DNA of 64,000 nt, taken from positions 131,498-195,497 of the forward strand of contig NZ_JBDLLG010000003.1 of NCBI RefSeq assembly GCF_039822625.1, given 5' to 3'. Made by a program: the position numbers and the translations under genes. The DNA comes from Marinimicrobium locisalis (GTDB taxonomy: Bacteria > Pseudomonadota > Gammaproteobacteria > Pseudomonadales > Cellvibrionaceae). Numbering within the stretch: the first letter of the stretch is position 1; each line of letters opens with the position of its first letter. Below are positions 52,875 to 63,758 of the stretch, in pieces. Under the pieces are notes generated by a model, which was given only the letters and a program-made list of their open reading frames with translations, was not told the DNA's origin and made no database searches.

Positions 52875-53753
52875 ATGCCATCACTAAAGCCGGGCGGCCT
52901 GGGCCTTAGAACCCGCCTGTTCCAGATTATTTTTGAATCCGACACCCCCCTCGCCAAAGGCTTTGACATCCTGTTGGCGGTATTGATTTTCCTGAGCGTG
53001 GGCGTGGTGCTGCTCGACAGCGTTCAGGAGTACCACGAACGCTTTGGTACCCTGTTTTATTACACCGAGTGGGTGATTACGCTGCTGTTTACCCTGGAGC
53101 TTGGGCTGCGCATTTACTGCTTGAAAAAGCCATGGCTCTACCTGAAAAGCTTTTATGGCGTTATCGACGTCTTGGCGGTACTGCCGACTTGGCTGATGCT
53201 GATTACCCCCGGCGCCCAAACGTTGGTGGTAATTCGCCTGCTGCGTACCCTACGCCTGTTCAGAGTCTTGGAAATGATGGCGCTGGTCGGCCAGGGGCGC
53301 CTATTGTTGGATGCGCTGAAGCGCAGCCGTGGGCAGATTTTGCTTTTCTTGTTCACAATCTTAATGCTGGTAACGATTTTCTCCTCTTTGCTCTACTTAA
53401 TCGAGCCCTATGAGGCGGGCTTCACCAGCATCCCCAAGTCCATTTACTGGGGCATTGTTACCTTAACGACCGTCGGCTATGGCGACATATCCCCGGTAAC
53501 ACCTCTGGGGCAGTTTATCTCGATCATGATTATGCTCTCCGGCTACTCCATTATTGCCCTTCCCGCCGGCGTGTTCTCTGCCGAAGTTATTCGCTCTCTG
53601 CGCGAAGAGCGGTACTCCGACGAGTCTTGCCCCGGGTGCGGGAAAAGCCAACATGAGCGCGATGCCAAGTACTGCAAATACTGTGGCACCTGGTTGAATG
53701 AAGAGACCAGTCCACCTAAGGGAGAAACCGAGGCCAAGCCGAGGTCGTCTTAA
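52875..53753 (+). CDS. Voltage-gated-type potassium channel with C-terminal zinc ribbon
   Basis: A 292-aa six-TM channel. S4 carries arginines at every third residue (R121, R124, R127, R130), and the selectivity filter TVGYGD is at 199-204. The C-terminal tail holds a zinc-ribbon-like segment with CPGCG and CKYCG (about 253-275). The S1-S4 sensor plus pore match bacterial Kv channels. It should pass K+ across the inner membrane. The zinc ribbon is unusual and could tie gating to metal or redox state. GGAGG precedes the ATG. Confidence 0.93.
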   Translation: MPSLKPGGLGLRTRLFQIIFESDTPLAKGFDILLAVLIFLSVGVVLLDSVQEYHERFGTLFYYTEWVITLLFTLELGLRIYCLKKPWLYLKSFYGVIDVLAVLPTWLMLITPGAQTLVVIRLLRTLRLFRVLEMMALVGQGRLLLDALKRSRGQILLFLFTILMLVTIFSSLLYLIEPYEAGFTSIPKSIYWGIVTLTTVGYGDISPVTPLGQFISIMIMLSGYSIIALPAGVFSAEVIRSLREERYSDESCPGCGKSQHERDAKYCKYCGTWLNEETSPPKGETEAKPRSS

Positions 53754-53821
53754 TACCGCAACACACCCAACGGCTAACGCTTGAACGATACTAAGCTTCA
53801 TTGTCCATCGCTGACCCGCGC

Positions 53822-54355
53822 TTACTGGAGCGTCGTGATCCGCAGCTCACACTCGCCACTGTCCGCTGCCACGTGCACGGCGTCGCCGCTGATGGTCACC
53901 GACAACGCCATTACCCGCTCCACCATGGAGGCCACGGTCTGAATGTCCGACCAAGGGAGCTGGTAAACCGATAGGGGCAGAGTGGCGAGCTTCTCGCGGT
54001 TCTGGGCCCACCAGACCTCGGACTTAGAGTTAAAGCTATAGACGCTCACCCGAGAGGTAAGCCGACAGGCCTTCTTTAGGCGGTCAACGGCCGGTTCGCC
54101 CACGTCGATCCAACGCGACAGCCTACCGTCCAGCTCGTAGGTGGCCAGGTCCGGTTCATCCGGCTCGCTCAGGCCGCCTTTGGAAAAAGCCAACCCTTCC
54201 TCTGCATTCAAGCAGTAGGCCACCACTCGGGCCATCATCCGCTCCAGCTTTTCCGAGGGATGTTGGGCCAGTGTTAGGTTAAGGGTATCGTAGTAATGGC
54301 GGTCCAAATCCGAAAGGGAAATTTTCAACTTGTAAATTGTTGGCCTTAAAGCCAT
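53822..54355 (-). CDS. yaeQ: YaeQ family protein
   Basis: A 177-aa protein. MALRPTIYKLKISLSDLDRHYYDTLNLTLAQHPSE is the characteristic YaeQ N-terminus, with later SRWIDVGEP and the catalytic-like PD-(D/E)xK nuclease fold features of the family (PDLATYEL, then VYSFNSKSEVWW). The start at 54355 has AGGA 6 nt upstream; a longer in-frame 54451 is rejected. The biochemical role of YaeQ is unclear. Confidence 0.92.
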   Translation of the reverse strand: MALRPTIYKLKISLSDLDRHYYDTLNLTLAQHPSEKLERMMARVVAYCLNAEEGLAFSKGGLSEPDEPDLATYELDGRLSRWIDVGEPAVDRLKKACRLTSRVSVYSFNSKSEVWWAQNREKLATLPLSVYQLPWSDIQTVASMVERVMALSVTISGDAVHVAADSGECELRITTLQ

Positions 54356-54447
54356 AAATGTGTCCTGCTTGGGAGCGAAGCGAGTCGTTAAGGGGCGTCG
54401 GCAGCGGCAGAAATTAACCGAGGCACGCCCCCCTACACCAGTAAAGG

Positions 54448-55305
54448 TCAATCTTCATCGCGATCGGCGCGCTCTCGCGCTAGCCGGTCTTCCTCCTCCT
54501 CTTTAGTCGCCTCGATTACGGCCATAAGCTCAGCGACGTCCGCCTCGGCGGTGTCCGGTTCAAAGGTGCCGGTAAGGCGCGCCTCCGGGTGAAGCTCGCC
54601 CTCTTCGTACAGGTGCCAAATCTCCTTGCCATAGTCCATCTTAAGTAGCTCGGGCGCGAACTGCCCGAAATAGCGGCGCATATTGTCCACGTCCCGCTGG
54701 AGCATCATTTCGGCGCTATTGTTGCTGGCTGCATTCACCGCTTGCGGCAAGTCAATAATAACGGGGCCCTGATCATCCACCAGCACGTTAAAGGGCGACA
54801 GGTCACCGTGAATCAAGCCGGCGCTGAGCATGCGGACCACATCGGCCATCAACTGGGCATAGTAATCCCGGGCCTGCTCTGGCGAGAGTGTGACCTCATC
54901 AAGCCGAGGCGCCACTTGGCCCTCTTCATCTTGAATCAGGTCCATCAGAAGTACGCCATCCACAAAGCCGTGGGGTTGGGGTACCCGCACCCCCGCCTGC
55001 GACAGCTGGTAAAGCGCATCCACTTCCGCGCTCAACCAGGCTTGCTCTTGCTCCTTCTGGCCATAGCGCGTTTTCTTGGCCATGGCCCGGGCCCGACGGC
55101 TGTTGCGGACCTTTCGGCCTTCCTGATACTGGACGGCCTGTTTGAAGCTGCGCTTCTTCGCCTCTTTAAAGACCTTGGCGCACCATAACTGCTCGCCGCA
55201 GCGGACCACGAACACCTGCGCCTCTTTGCCGCTCATCAGCTGGGTCACGACCTCGTCTATCATTCCGTCATCGACGAGCGGTTGTAATCTTTTCGGTATC
55301 TTCAT
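54448..55305 (-). CDS. RIO-family serine protein kinase
   Basis: A 285-aa atypical kinase. SGKEAQVFVVRCGEQLWCAKVFKEA holds the P-loop-like region and catalytic Lys, GLIHGDLSPFNVLV is the catalytic loop and IIDLPQAV replaces DFG, as in RIO1 kinases. Bacterial homologues (PA4780-like) occur in pseudomonads. The ATG at 55305 is preferred over TTG at 55317. A charged Glu/Arg-rich tail ends the protein. It is transcribed before yaeQ. Confidence 0.9.
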   Translation of the reverse strand: MKIPKRLQPLVDDGMIDEVVTQLMSGKEAQVFVVRCGEQLWCAKVFKEAKKRSFKQAVQYQEGRKVRNSRRARAMAKKTRYGQKEQEQAWLSAEVDALYQLSQAGVRVPQPHGFVDGVLLMDLIQDEEGQVAPRLDEVTLSPEQARDYYAQLMADVVRMLSAGLIHGDLSPFNVLVDDQGPVIIDLPQAVNAASNNSAEMMLQRDVDNMRRYFGQFAPELLKMDYGKEIWHLYEEGELHPEARLTGTFEPDTAEADVAELMAVIEATKEEEEDRLARERADRDED

Positions 55306-55577
55306 AAAACGTTTCAAGTACTGGTGGTATGGAGTGTTCTAGCGGGGGCACTACGAGCGTGCTCGATTATCGGTGCGGGCTATTAAGGTACTATATCCAA
55401 GTCAGCTACTATATCGAAATCCGCCCGAGAATTCGCCTCCATTACGGTTTCTTGTGCCGCTTTGGGGGCCTTCCTGGCACCTGCATTGCCGGCAACGGGG
55501 CCGAGCGCCAGCATAAGCCCCTCAACCTCTGTATACTGCAGGCCCCACTTTCTCACCGCCAACCGCTAGAGAGACCC

Positions 55578-56978
<1,401 letters not shown>

Positions 56979-56994
56979 CCCCAATTCGCGTTGA

Positions 56995-58302
56995 TCAGCG
57001 CCGCGATACCACCACGCAATTGCGGCCGCGACCCTTGGCGTCATACAGGGCCTCGTCCACTCGGTCAAACAGCTCGTCCAAAGACTCGCCCTCGCACAAA
57101 CTGGCCACGCCGAAGCTGGCGGAGACCTTCAGGCCGTTGGTCTCCCCGAAATCGTGGGCGGCAATCAGGGCGCAAAGTTTTTCCGCGGTACGGTTGGCAT
57201 CACTCAAGTCGGTATTGCTGCACACCAACACGAACTCCTCCCCGCCCCAGCGGGCAAAGCGGTCACCGCTGCGCACATTTTCCTGCACCAAGCTGGATAA
57301 CTGGGTCAGAACCCGGTCGCCCACGGCATGGCCGCAGGTATCGTTGAGCTTCTTAAAGTGGTCCAGATCAAACATGATTACCGAAAGCGGCTTACGCTCC
57401 CGGCGCCAGTCTTCCAGCCCCAGCCTGACCGCCTCTTCGACGCCCTTGCGATTAAAGGCCCCGGTCAATGGATCGGTCTTGGCCTGCTCCTCCAAGTCCT
57501 TCCCTCGGCTATCGAGCAAGGCATTGATTTCAATCAGCTCCCGCTCGCGCTCAGCCTTGCGCTTTAGCTCGCGTTGTACCAGCACCAAGCGGCCTCCCAG
57601 AAAGCCAAGCGCGAGGGTGACCCAGATCGCCATAATGCCCCGGTACCAAGTTTCGCTGGATAATAGCTGGCCGGTAAGCTCCACCTTTTCCAGGCGAAAC
57701 CAATGTTCGCCGAATTCATGATTGGAACCCGTTTGCACTTCGATAATCACAATGTTATCGAACTGCGGTTGGGTCATCTCCGGTTTTAAGCCGTGACGTT
57801 GGAACCACCAGCTCGCCACAAAGAAATCGGTCATGGAGAACTCAAGCGGTTCCCCGCCGCGCGCCCGGTCCGCGTCGAAAATCAACTGGTTATATTTAGT
57901 GCTGTCGAGAATCTCCGGAGTGCTGTAGACGGGGTCATGGTTGCGCATATAAAACCGAACGGTGGGCGTGGGGCCGCGATAGTCAAACCAAAGTTTTAGA
58001 TGGTCATAGTTGCGCAAATCCAGACCATCAACCCGGTCTTCATCGATGATCAGCTCAAAGCCGCAAAAGGGATAGTTAATCCCGGGACGCAGTTCGCAAC
58101 GTCCTTCCAGAGCTTCTGCCTCAAGCAGTTCAGAGCTACTACCCCCCTTTTCCTGCTGTTGGTCGCTATAGTGCGACTGCACGTAATCGCTCGCGTCCAA
58201 CGTCAAGGTGGTTTTTAGAATGGCCCGCTCGCCGACCACGGCCACCACGGTAAGCAGGATTAGGACCGCCAGAGCTTTTTCGAGGGTAAAGCGCAACGCC
58301 AT
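56995..58302 (-). CDS. Diguanylate cyclase with periplasmic sensor domain
   Basis: A 435-aa protein. TM helices lie at about 12-31 and 222-245. The intervening periplasmic domain (about 32-220) has YDHLKLWFDYRGPTPTVRFYMRN and FEFGEHWFRLEK-like beta-strand features suggestive of a carbohydrate-binding jellyroll fold. A short coiled coil leads into GGDEF, with GGEEF and the RxxD site RSGD five residues upstream. It probably couples an external carbohydrate or envelope signal to c-di-GMP synthesis. It is convergent with dbpA. Confidence 0.9.
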   Translation of the reverse strand: MALRFTLEKALAVLILLTVVAVVGERAILKTTLTLDASDYVQSHYSDQQQEKGGSSSELLEAEALEGRCELRPGINYPFCGFELIIDEDRVDGLDLRNYDHLKLWFDYRGPTPTVRFYMRNHDPVYSTPEILDSTKYNQLIFDADRARGGEPLEFSMTDFFVASWWFQRHGLKPEMTQPQFDNIVIIEVQTGSNHEFGEHWFRLEKVELTGQLLSSETWYRGIMAIWVTLALGFLGGRLVLVQRELKRKAERERELIEINALLDSRGKDLEEQAKTDPLTGAFNRKGVEEAVRLGLEDWRRERKPLSVIMFDLDHFKKLNDTCGHAVGDRVLTQLSSLVQENVRSGDRFARWGGEEFVLVCSNTDLSDANRTAEKLCALIAAHDFGETNGLKVSASFGVASLCEGESLDELFDRVDEALYDAKGRGRNCVVVSRR

Positions 58303-58561
58303 GGCCAGAGAGTTCCCGAGTACTTTACAGCAAGGAAATTGAAGCTACGGCGCAAACACTGGTGCCGCAGTAGGAGTATAGACGATAAGCCCTTCACGCT
58401 TTAGTCTAGTACACCATAACAATTTTTGCGCCATTCGGAAGAGAAATAAGCGAGGGACTGAGCAAGCATCCGCTCCCCTCGGGAGCCTTCAAATGACCGG
58501 TCATGCGGCCTCCGTGCCGCCGGCCAAAGCAGTCAGTGGGAAGACAGCGAAGGCTTCTACC

Positions 58562-59500
58562 TCAACACTCCCGCGATTCATCGACCAACTCTCGACGCAC
58601 ACACACCGCCGTGCTCTTGGGCCGGATGGGCATGCCTCTGCCTTCAAGGTGCGCACGAGTAAACGCCGCCCCGAACAGGAGAATCATGGAGGAGTAGTTC
58701 ACCCAGAGCAGGAGCAGGGCCAGAGAACCAGCGGCGCCATAGGTGGATGCCGTGGCGGTATAGGCAAGGTAAATAGCGATCAGAGACCGGCCTACCGTGA
58801 ACAGCACGGCGGTAATAAACGCACCGAGGAGGACATCTCGCCAAGACAGCACTACGTCCGGCAAGATTCTAAACATAGCGGCAAACAAAAGCGTAACCAC
58901 GACCAGCGATAGCAACAGTTCCACGCTCACCACACTCCAGCCCGGAACCGGCAACCACTCCTCCGCGAATGCCATAACGCTCCGCAAGGCCACCGACAAG
59001 ATCAGCGAGACCAACAGGATAAATCCGATGGCCAATATGATGGTCAACGACAGCAATCGGGTTTTGACGAATACCCACAAACCACTTCTAGACGGCCGTG
59101 GCGCAACATCCCAGATTTGATTGAGGGATTGCTGCATCTGAGCGAAAACCGTGGTGGCACCGATGATGGTGACGACGATCCCAATCAACGCCGGCCAAAT
59201 GCCGCTCTGATCAATCTGCGAGTTAATCACTGCCGTCTGGACTACGCCTGCCGCCTCCGGTCCAATTGTTCCCTCAAGCTGGCCGAAGAGCTTGCCCTGG
59301 ACAGCGCTCTCGCCGATAACCAGCCCGACCAAATTGACAACCACGACCAGAATCGGGGCGATGGAGAAAACGGTAAAGAACGCCAGCGCCGCGGCGTAAA
59401 TAAAGGCCTGGCTTTCCAACCAGTTCTGGCTCGCGGCACTCAAGATGCCAAGCCAGTGTCTCACCGGAGCGGGGAGTTTGTCGTAGAACTTGAAATCCAT
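58562..59500 (-). CDS. YihY/BrkB family membrane protein
   Basis: A 312-aa protein with six TM helices. QAFIYAAALAFFTVFSIAPILVVVVNL, TVFAQMQQSLNQIWDV and LLLLWVNYSSMILLFGAAFTRA are hallmarks of the YihY/virulence factor BrkB family (formerly annotated RNase BN). The function is not firmly known. It is monocistronic. The 259 bp downstream show no recognised feature apart from the palindrome ATGACCGGTCAT at 58493. Confidence 0.92.
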   Translation of the reverse strand: MDFKFYDKLPAPVRHWLGILSAASQNWLESQAFIYAAALAFFTVFSIAPILVVVVNLVGLVIGESAVQGKLFGQLEGTIGPEAAGVVQTAVINSQIDQSGIWPALIGIVVTIIGATTVFAQMQQSLNQIWDVAPRPSRSGLWVFVKTRLLSLTIILAIGFILLVSLILSVALRSVMAFAEEWLPVPGWSVVSVELLLSLVVVTLLFAAMFRILPDVVLSWRDVLLGAFITAVLFTVGRSLIAIYLAYTATASTYGAAGSLALLLLWVNYSSMILLFGAAFTRAHLEGRGMPIRPKSTAVCVRRELVDESREC

Positions 59501-59984
59501 GGGTCGAAGCTACCTCAGCCTTGAAGCCTAGCGAGTAACCCACCTCTCGGCAGGCCAATTTCTGTTATGTTAAAACGGGCACGACAACGAGAGGCACATC
59601 TCCTACACAAGCGCAGCAAAAACATCACGGTTCACTGTAGCATAAGCATCCGAGCGTGCTCATCCGCCAACGGAAAGCGTTGCCCACGTGGCGTGTAAAA
59701 AAGCATTAACCGCTCAAAACCTCGCTCAGCGCACACTTTTTAAAGCTGAACCGTCTGACCAACGGGGTTTGTGACGGCTGGGTTCGACACCCCGGAAACC
59801 GTTGTGCTATAACCCCTCGGACCGCTATCGCGGTTTTACGATAGCCCTTCTTTTCTTCACCCAAGTTGTTGACATGAGCGAATCGCGAGGGTTCTAAGCA
59901 TGCTTTATGTAACCGGTTTCAACGATTGCGGACTCCCTCGCAAAAGAACGCGATTGTCGACTTTACGAATAACAGGAGAGAACA
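59501..59984. other. Intergenic region with a hairpin, no gene seen
   Basis: 484 bp lie between divergent brkB and the CBM gene. A perfect 7-bp hairpin GCTATCG/CGATAGC (59824-59845) is followed by the pyrimidine tract CCTTCTTTTCTTC on the plus strand, so it could terminate an unseen short transcript. No ORF with a ribosome-binding site was found before the CBM gene. Confidence 0.45.
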
Positions 59985-61709
59985 ATGCAATTACACAATG
60001 GTAAACACTACGCCCTGGCCGCGCTGCTTGGGCTGGGTATTATTAGCACCGGGCAGGCGAGCGCACAAGCCGCCGAGTGCCAATACATTATCGACAATGA
60101 GTGGGGTTCCGGTTTTACCGCGGCCGTAGAAATAACCAACACCGGGAGCCGTGCGATTGAGGGCTGGCAGGTGAACTGGCAGTACGACAGCAGTGAAATT
60201 ACCAACGCTTGGAACGCCAGCCTCAGCGGCAGCAACCCTTACTCTGCATCCGACAGTGGCTGGAACGCGACTATTCAGCCGGGGCAGACCGTGTCGTTCG
60301 GTTTTCAGGGGGTGGCGAACGGTGGCGTCATCGAGACACCCGCGGTGACCGGCGATGTATGCTCCGGCCAGTCCAACGAAAGTTCCAGTGCCCCCTCAAG
60401 TTCTTCGAGCCGTTCCAGCTCCAGCATTTCCAGCTCGCCGACCTCCAGTTCCTCCAGTACGGGCGACTCCCCGGCAGGCGAGCTATGTAACTGGTACGGT
60501 ACCGAGTACCCCCTGTGCGAGCAGACACAAAGTGGCTGGGGCTGGGAGGGGCAGCAAAGCTGTATCGCCCCCAGCACCTGTCAGTCCCAGCCCGAACCCT
60601 ATGGAGTCGTCGGTGACAACGCCTCTTCCAGTAGCCCGAACTCTTCCAGCCAGCCATCCAGTTCATCGAGCTCAAGCAGCTCATCCAGTGACGGGCCCAC
60701 CGGAGCCTGTGGCGAGGGTGATCCCGACGCCCGTGTTAGTGGCAGCCCAGGAAACTACCAAGTCAATGGCAACGGCGTCGGTGGCAACTATTTCAACGCC
60801 ATTCGCAGCGCCATCGACAGCCTTTCCCCGGGTCAGCGGGTGACAGTGTTTGCGGACGGCTCCATTGGAGACAACTCTATTGATCTGCCCAGCGATATTA
60901 TCTTCGAAGTGTGCGGCACCATGGACGTAGGCAACGTCGGCGGGCGCGGCGCCGTACAAGCCATTGGCGAGCGCAACGTCTCCATTCCCTACCTGAACAT
61001 GACCGGCAGCCCCTACTTCGGGATGCGTTTTGCCGATGTTCACAATCTGCACCTAGGGGAGATTGACCTGCGCCTCAACGGCGGTTTGGGCATTCGCTTC
61101 GAACGCGACCTGCCCGGCAGCACCGACGTCACCATGGACTACGTGTATGTGTCCGGCACAAACAATCACGGCGTGGAAACCTGGAACGTGGACGGCCTGG
61201 AGATAGGCACAGTAGTCGCGCGCAATGTCGCCTATGCCGGCCTCTTACTCAACAACAGCCGCAACGCCACCATCGACCTGGTAGACGGCGACAACGTCGC
61301 CACCGGCACTGGGTACGCCACCTTGCGTTTTGCCAATGAGAATGGGCGTATTAACGGCGGCTACTCCACCAACATTCAGGTCGGTCGCGTCGTCTCCCGT
61401 GGCGGCGGTCGGGGTATCTTCTGTGTGTCAAACTCCGGTGGTGTGGAAATCGAGGAGATCGATCTGGCCAATAACGGGAACAACTCCATTCTGCTTGAGA
61501 ACTGCCACAACGTACGCATCAATGGTGGGCAGATCGACAGCGGTGGGGAGCTACGGATCGCCGCGCGCTCAGAGTTCCCCAATACCAGCGACGTGACCAT
61601 TGCCAACCTCGACATCGTCAACACCAACGTGAGAGAAAGCCCCTGCGGTGACAATATCAATTGGGTTAACCTGAACGTTAGTGGGGGCTCCTACAACGTT
61701 TGTAACTGA
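59985..61709 (+). CDS. Secreted CBM2-CBM10-beta-helix protein
   Basis: A 574-aa exported modular protein. A signal peptide covers 1-29. A CBM2 domain (about 31-127) has CQYIIDNEWGSGFTAAVEITN and the Trp residues W61, W65, W93. A poly-serine linker follows (132-160), then a CBM10 module (about 165-201; LCNWYGTEYPLC...WGWEGQQSC) and a second serine linker (213-235). The C-terminal domain (about 240-574) is a repetitive right-handed beta-helix with many Asn/Gly turns (RNVAYAGLLLNNSRNATIDLVDG). CBM2 and CBM10 bind crystalline cellulose. The catalytic role of the helix, possibly lyase or hydrolase, is unproven. GGAGAG precedes the ATG. Confidence 0.88.
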   Translation: MQLHNGKHYALAALLGLGIISTGQASAQAAECQYIIDNEWGSGFTAAVEITNTGSRAIEGWQVNWQYDSSEITNAWNASLSGSNPYSASDSGWNATIQPGQTVSFGFQGVANGGVIETPAVTGDVCSGQSNESSSAPSSSSSRSSSSISSSPTSSSSSTGDSPAGELCNWYGTEYPLCEQTQSGWGWEGQQSCIAPSTCQSQPEPYGVVGDNASSSSPNSSSQPSSSSSSSSSSSDGPTGACGEGDPDARVSGSPGNYQVNGNGVGGNYFNAIRSAIDSLSPGQRVTVFADGSIGDNSIDLPSDIIFEVCGTMDVGNVGGRGAVQAIGERNVSIPYLNMTGSPYFGMRFADVHNLHLGEIDLRLNGGLGIRFERDLPGSTDVTMDYVYVSGTNNHGVETWNVDGLEIGTVVARNVAYAGLLLNNSRNATIDLVDGDNVATGTGYATLRFANENGRINGGYSTNIQVGRVVSRGGGRGIFCVSNSGGVEIEEIDLANNGNNSILLENCHNVRINGGQIDSGGELRIAARSEFPNTSDVTIANLDIVNTNVRESPCGDNINWVNLNVSGGSYNVCN

Positions 61710-61753
61710 GGAAACCCCGGTTACCCCTCAACCGATTAACGGAGTTTAAAACG

Positions 61754-63157
61754 CTAAGGATTGCCCTGGCGCCCCGGCCCACGTTTCTTTTGCTGTTCCT
61801 CTGGGCTGGGCCAGGGCGTCTTCTTGCTCTCGCACTTGACGATGCCGGCGGTGCCCAACCTCAGTCGCCACCGTTGCGCCGAAGAGTAACCCTGACTGAC
61901 CTCAGAAGATACCAGCAGCAGGTCGTAATCATGTTGTTTGTCAATGGGGTGAGCTTCAACGGGAGAAGCGGGATCACCCTCGTCAGCCCACATGAAGACC
62001 CTATTTCTGGCGGCTTGAATCATCGAGCAAAGCTCTTCGCAATCCAGGCTAAGGCGCTCTTGAATTTGATTCTGCACCAACGCTGCCTTATCCAAATTCA
62101 GCACCGAGCGAAAGCAGATGACTTGCCGTTCCTCATTGGTCGCCCACGTTTTGGAGTGCTCCAGTATCCGGTGCGGCAAATCGGGCAACTTGCGGTAGTC
62201 CAGCCAAACATTCTGCAAAGCCAGCAACTTGTTGGTGTAGGGCATCAATAAGCGCACTTTCCAGCGCGGCCGACCTTTGCGTAACCAGCTCGTAATGCGA
62301 GTGATCATATCGTCGCGCAGCAAGTCACGCAGGGCATAGGTCAGAGCAATGGCCAAGAGAAGCGCCAGGGATAGCTGTTGGCTACTTGCCCGAGCATTGA
62401 ACAAGAAGTAGGTGAATAATGACATGATCAGCATGGTCGAGCCCGCTTTGACCAACTTGCGCGTACCGGAGCCTAGCTCTATCACCTTCGAGCGCAGCAC
62501 CACGGGAAACTCCAACAGCCTGAGGTATAGGCTCATGCGGTTCCAGATCCGAGTGGGGGTACCGCGGAAATCCGGGACGTATTTCATTTCCCGCCGATAG
62601 CGATGTTCCTGTTGTAAAAACTCGCTGATTGCGTCCCGAAGCGCCTGCTCAAGCTCTGAAAATCCGTCCATCGTCATGCACTCAAGCAAGAACTGCTCCG
62701 CGTGCCATGAAAAGTACACATCGACCAGCCTAAAATAGCGTAAGTGACTACTTTGTTCGGGGTTAGACTTACGCAGGCGCTGCGCAAAGTTTTGAATCAA
62801 ACGTAGAGCACGCTTCACCGGCTCATTGGCAAGCTCCGCCTCCTGAATTTGTTGCCGCAGGTGATCCATTGAGGCCCGATACTGGAAAAGCCAAGAACCA
62901 TACCGGATCTCGTAATGTGGGGAGAGAAGCGCGAACGAGCTCCCGACCTTGCTGGTTCGGCTCTTATCCAGCTGGCCCAGCAAGCGAAAGCGGTGCTCTA
63001 AAGAATTGAAAAAAAACTGCTGCTCGGATAGCGTCCACTCGGAGAATCGACCTTCATACGGAGTAAACAGATACAGATCCACCCGGTACTGCCCCGGCCT
63101 CTTTAAGGTGCGGGTCAGCTGCAAACGATAATCGCCTTTACGTCTTAGTGAGAACAC
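61754..63157 (-). CDS. Unknown 467-aa protein with central transmembrane hairpin
   Basis: A 467-aa basic protein. Two adjacent hydrophobic segments (about 243-285) form a TM hairpin; large N- and C-terminal parts are charged and probably cytosolic. It ends with KKRGPGRQGNP. A GTG start at 63157 has AGGG 6 nt upstream. It begins 23 bp after higA on the same strand and may be co-transcribed with the toxin-antitoxin pair. I do not recognise the family; homologues in other marine gammaproteobacteria are likely but not checked. Confidence 0.7.
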   Translation of the reverse strand: MFSLRRKGDYRLQLTRTLKRPGQYRVDLYLFTPYEGRFSEWTLSEQQFFFNSLEHRFRLLGQLDKSRTSKVGSSFALLSPHYEIRYGSWLFQYRASMDHLRQQIQEAELANEPVKRALRLIQNFAQRLRKSNPEQSSHLRYFRLVDVYFSWHAEQFLLECMTMDGFSELEQALRDAISEFLQQEHRYRREMKYVPDFRGTPTRIWNRMSLYLRLLEFPVVLRSKVIELGSGTRKLVKAGSTMLIMSLFTYFLFNARASSQQLSLALLLAIALTYALRDLLRDDMITRITSWLRKGRPRWKVRLLMPYTNKLLALQNVWLDYRKLPDLPHRILEHSKTWATNEERQVICFRSVLNLDKAALVQNQIQERLSLDCEELCSMIQAARNRVFMWADEGDPASPVEAHPIDKQHDYDLLLVSSEVSQGYSSAQRWRLRLGTAGIVKCESKKTPWPSPEEQQKKRGPGRQGNP

Positions 63158-63180
63158 GCCATTCCCTATTTATGGCTTGG

Positions 63181-63474
63181 TTATGCGGCACCGAGTTCAA
63201 CTTTTTGTACCTTATCTAGCTTAACACTCTTTCCGGCTAACCAGAGGTCATACATGTCTTGCATCGCCAGCCAACTTTCAGGCGTCCGGCCCAGTGCCTT
63301 GGAAAGGCGCAGCGCCATTTCCGGGCTGATACCGCTCTGCTGCTTAAGCAGACGGTTCAAGGTGGAGGGCGATACATCCAACCGCCCCGCCAAATAACGG
63401 CAGCTGAGGCCAAAAGGCTCCATATAGGTCGCCAGAATGAATTCACCGGGGTGTGGGGGGTTATACATCTTCAT
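63181..63474 (-). CDS. higA: Antitoxin HigA
   Basis: A 97-aa HTH protein. MYNPPHPGEFIL and LAGRLDVSPSTLNRLLKQQSGISPEMALRLSKALG are the HigA-type XRE domain. It neutralises HigB and represses the operon promoter. Its ATG overlaps the HigB stop by 1 nt, in toxin-first order as is normal for higBA. Confidence 0.94.
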   Translation of the reverse strand: MKMYNPPHPGEFILATYMEPFGLSCRYLAGRLDVSPSTLNRLLKQQSGISPEMALRLSKALGRTPESWLAMQDMYDLWLAGKSVKLDKVQKVELGAA

Positions 63475-63752
63475 CAGTGGTAATTCTCATAATCGAGCAC
63501 ATAGGCATTGCCGTCAGAGAACTCAAACGTAAGCCTCCAGTTCCCATTCACGGTAATTGCCCAAAGGCCCTTCCTATCACCCTTGAGGGAGTGAAGCTTA
63601 TACCCAGGGATATCTAAATCATTGATTTCCTTAGCGGTATCCAGTGCTGCCAGTTGCATTCGAAGACGCTTCTCATGCTTGGCCTGGATGCCCCGAGCGC
63701 TACTTGTCTCGTAGAAGCGCTTTAATCCCTTGTGTTTGAATGACTTAATCAT
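63474..63752 (-). CDS. higB: Toxin HigB (RelE superfamily)
   Basis: A 92-aa toxin. KSFKHKGLKRFYETSSARGI, LHSLKGDRKGLWAITVNGNWRLTFEF and the terminal DYENYH are HigB features, with basic and His residues for mRNA cleavage on the ribosome. The ATG at 63752 lies only 6 nt after the -10 element, so the mRNA is likely leaderless; no Shine-Dalgarno sequence is present. Confidence 0.93.
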   Translation of the reverse strand: MIKSFKHKGLKRFYETSSARGIQAKHEKRLRMQLAALDTAKEINDLDIPGYKLHSLKGDRKGLWAITVNGNWRLTFEFSDGNAYVLDYENYH

Positions 63753-63758
63753 TGGTAT

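Noticed and set aside
58493..58912. Plus-strand open frame overlapping brkB
   Set aside because: Antisense to the BrkB/YihY coding region for most of its length, with no ribosome-binding site or recognisable domain.
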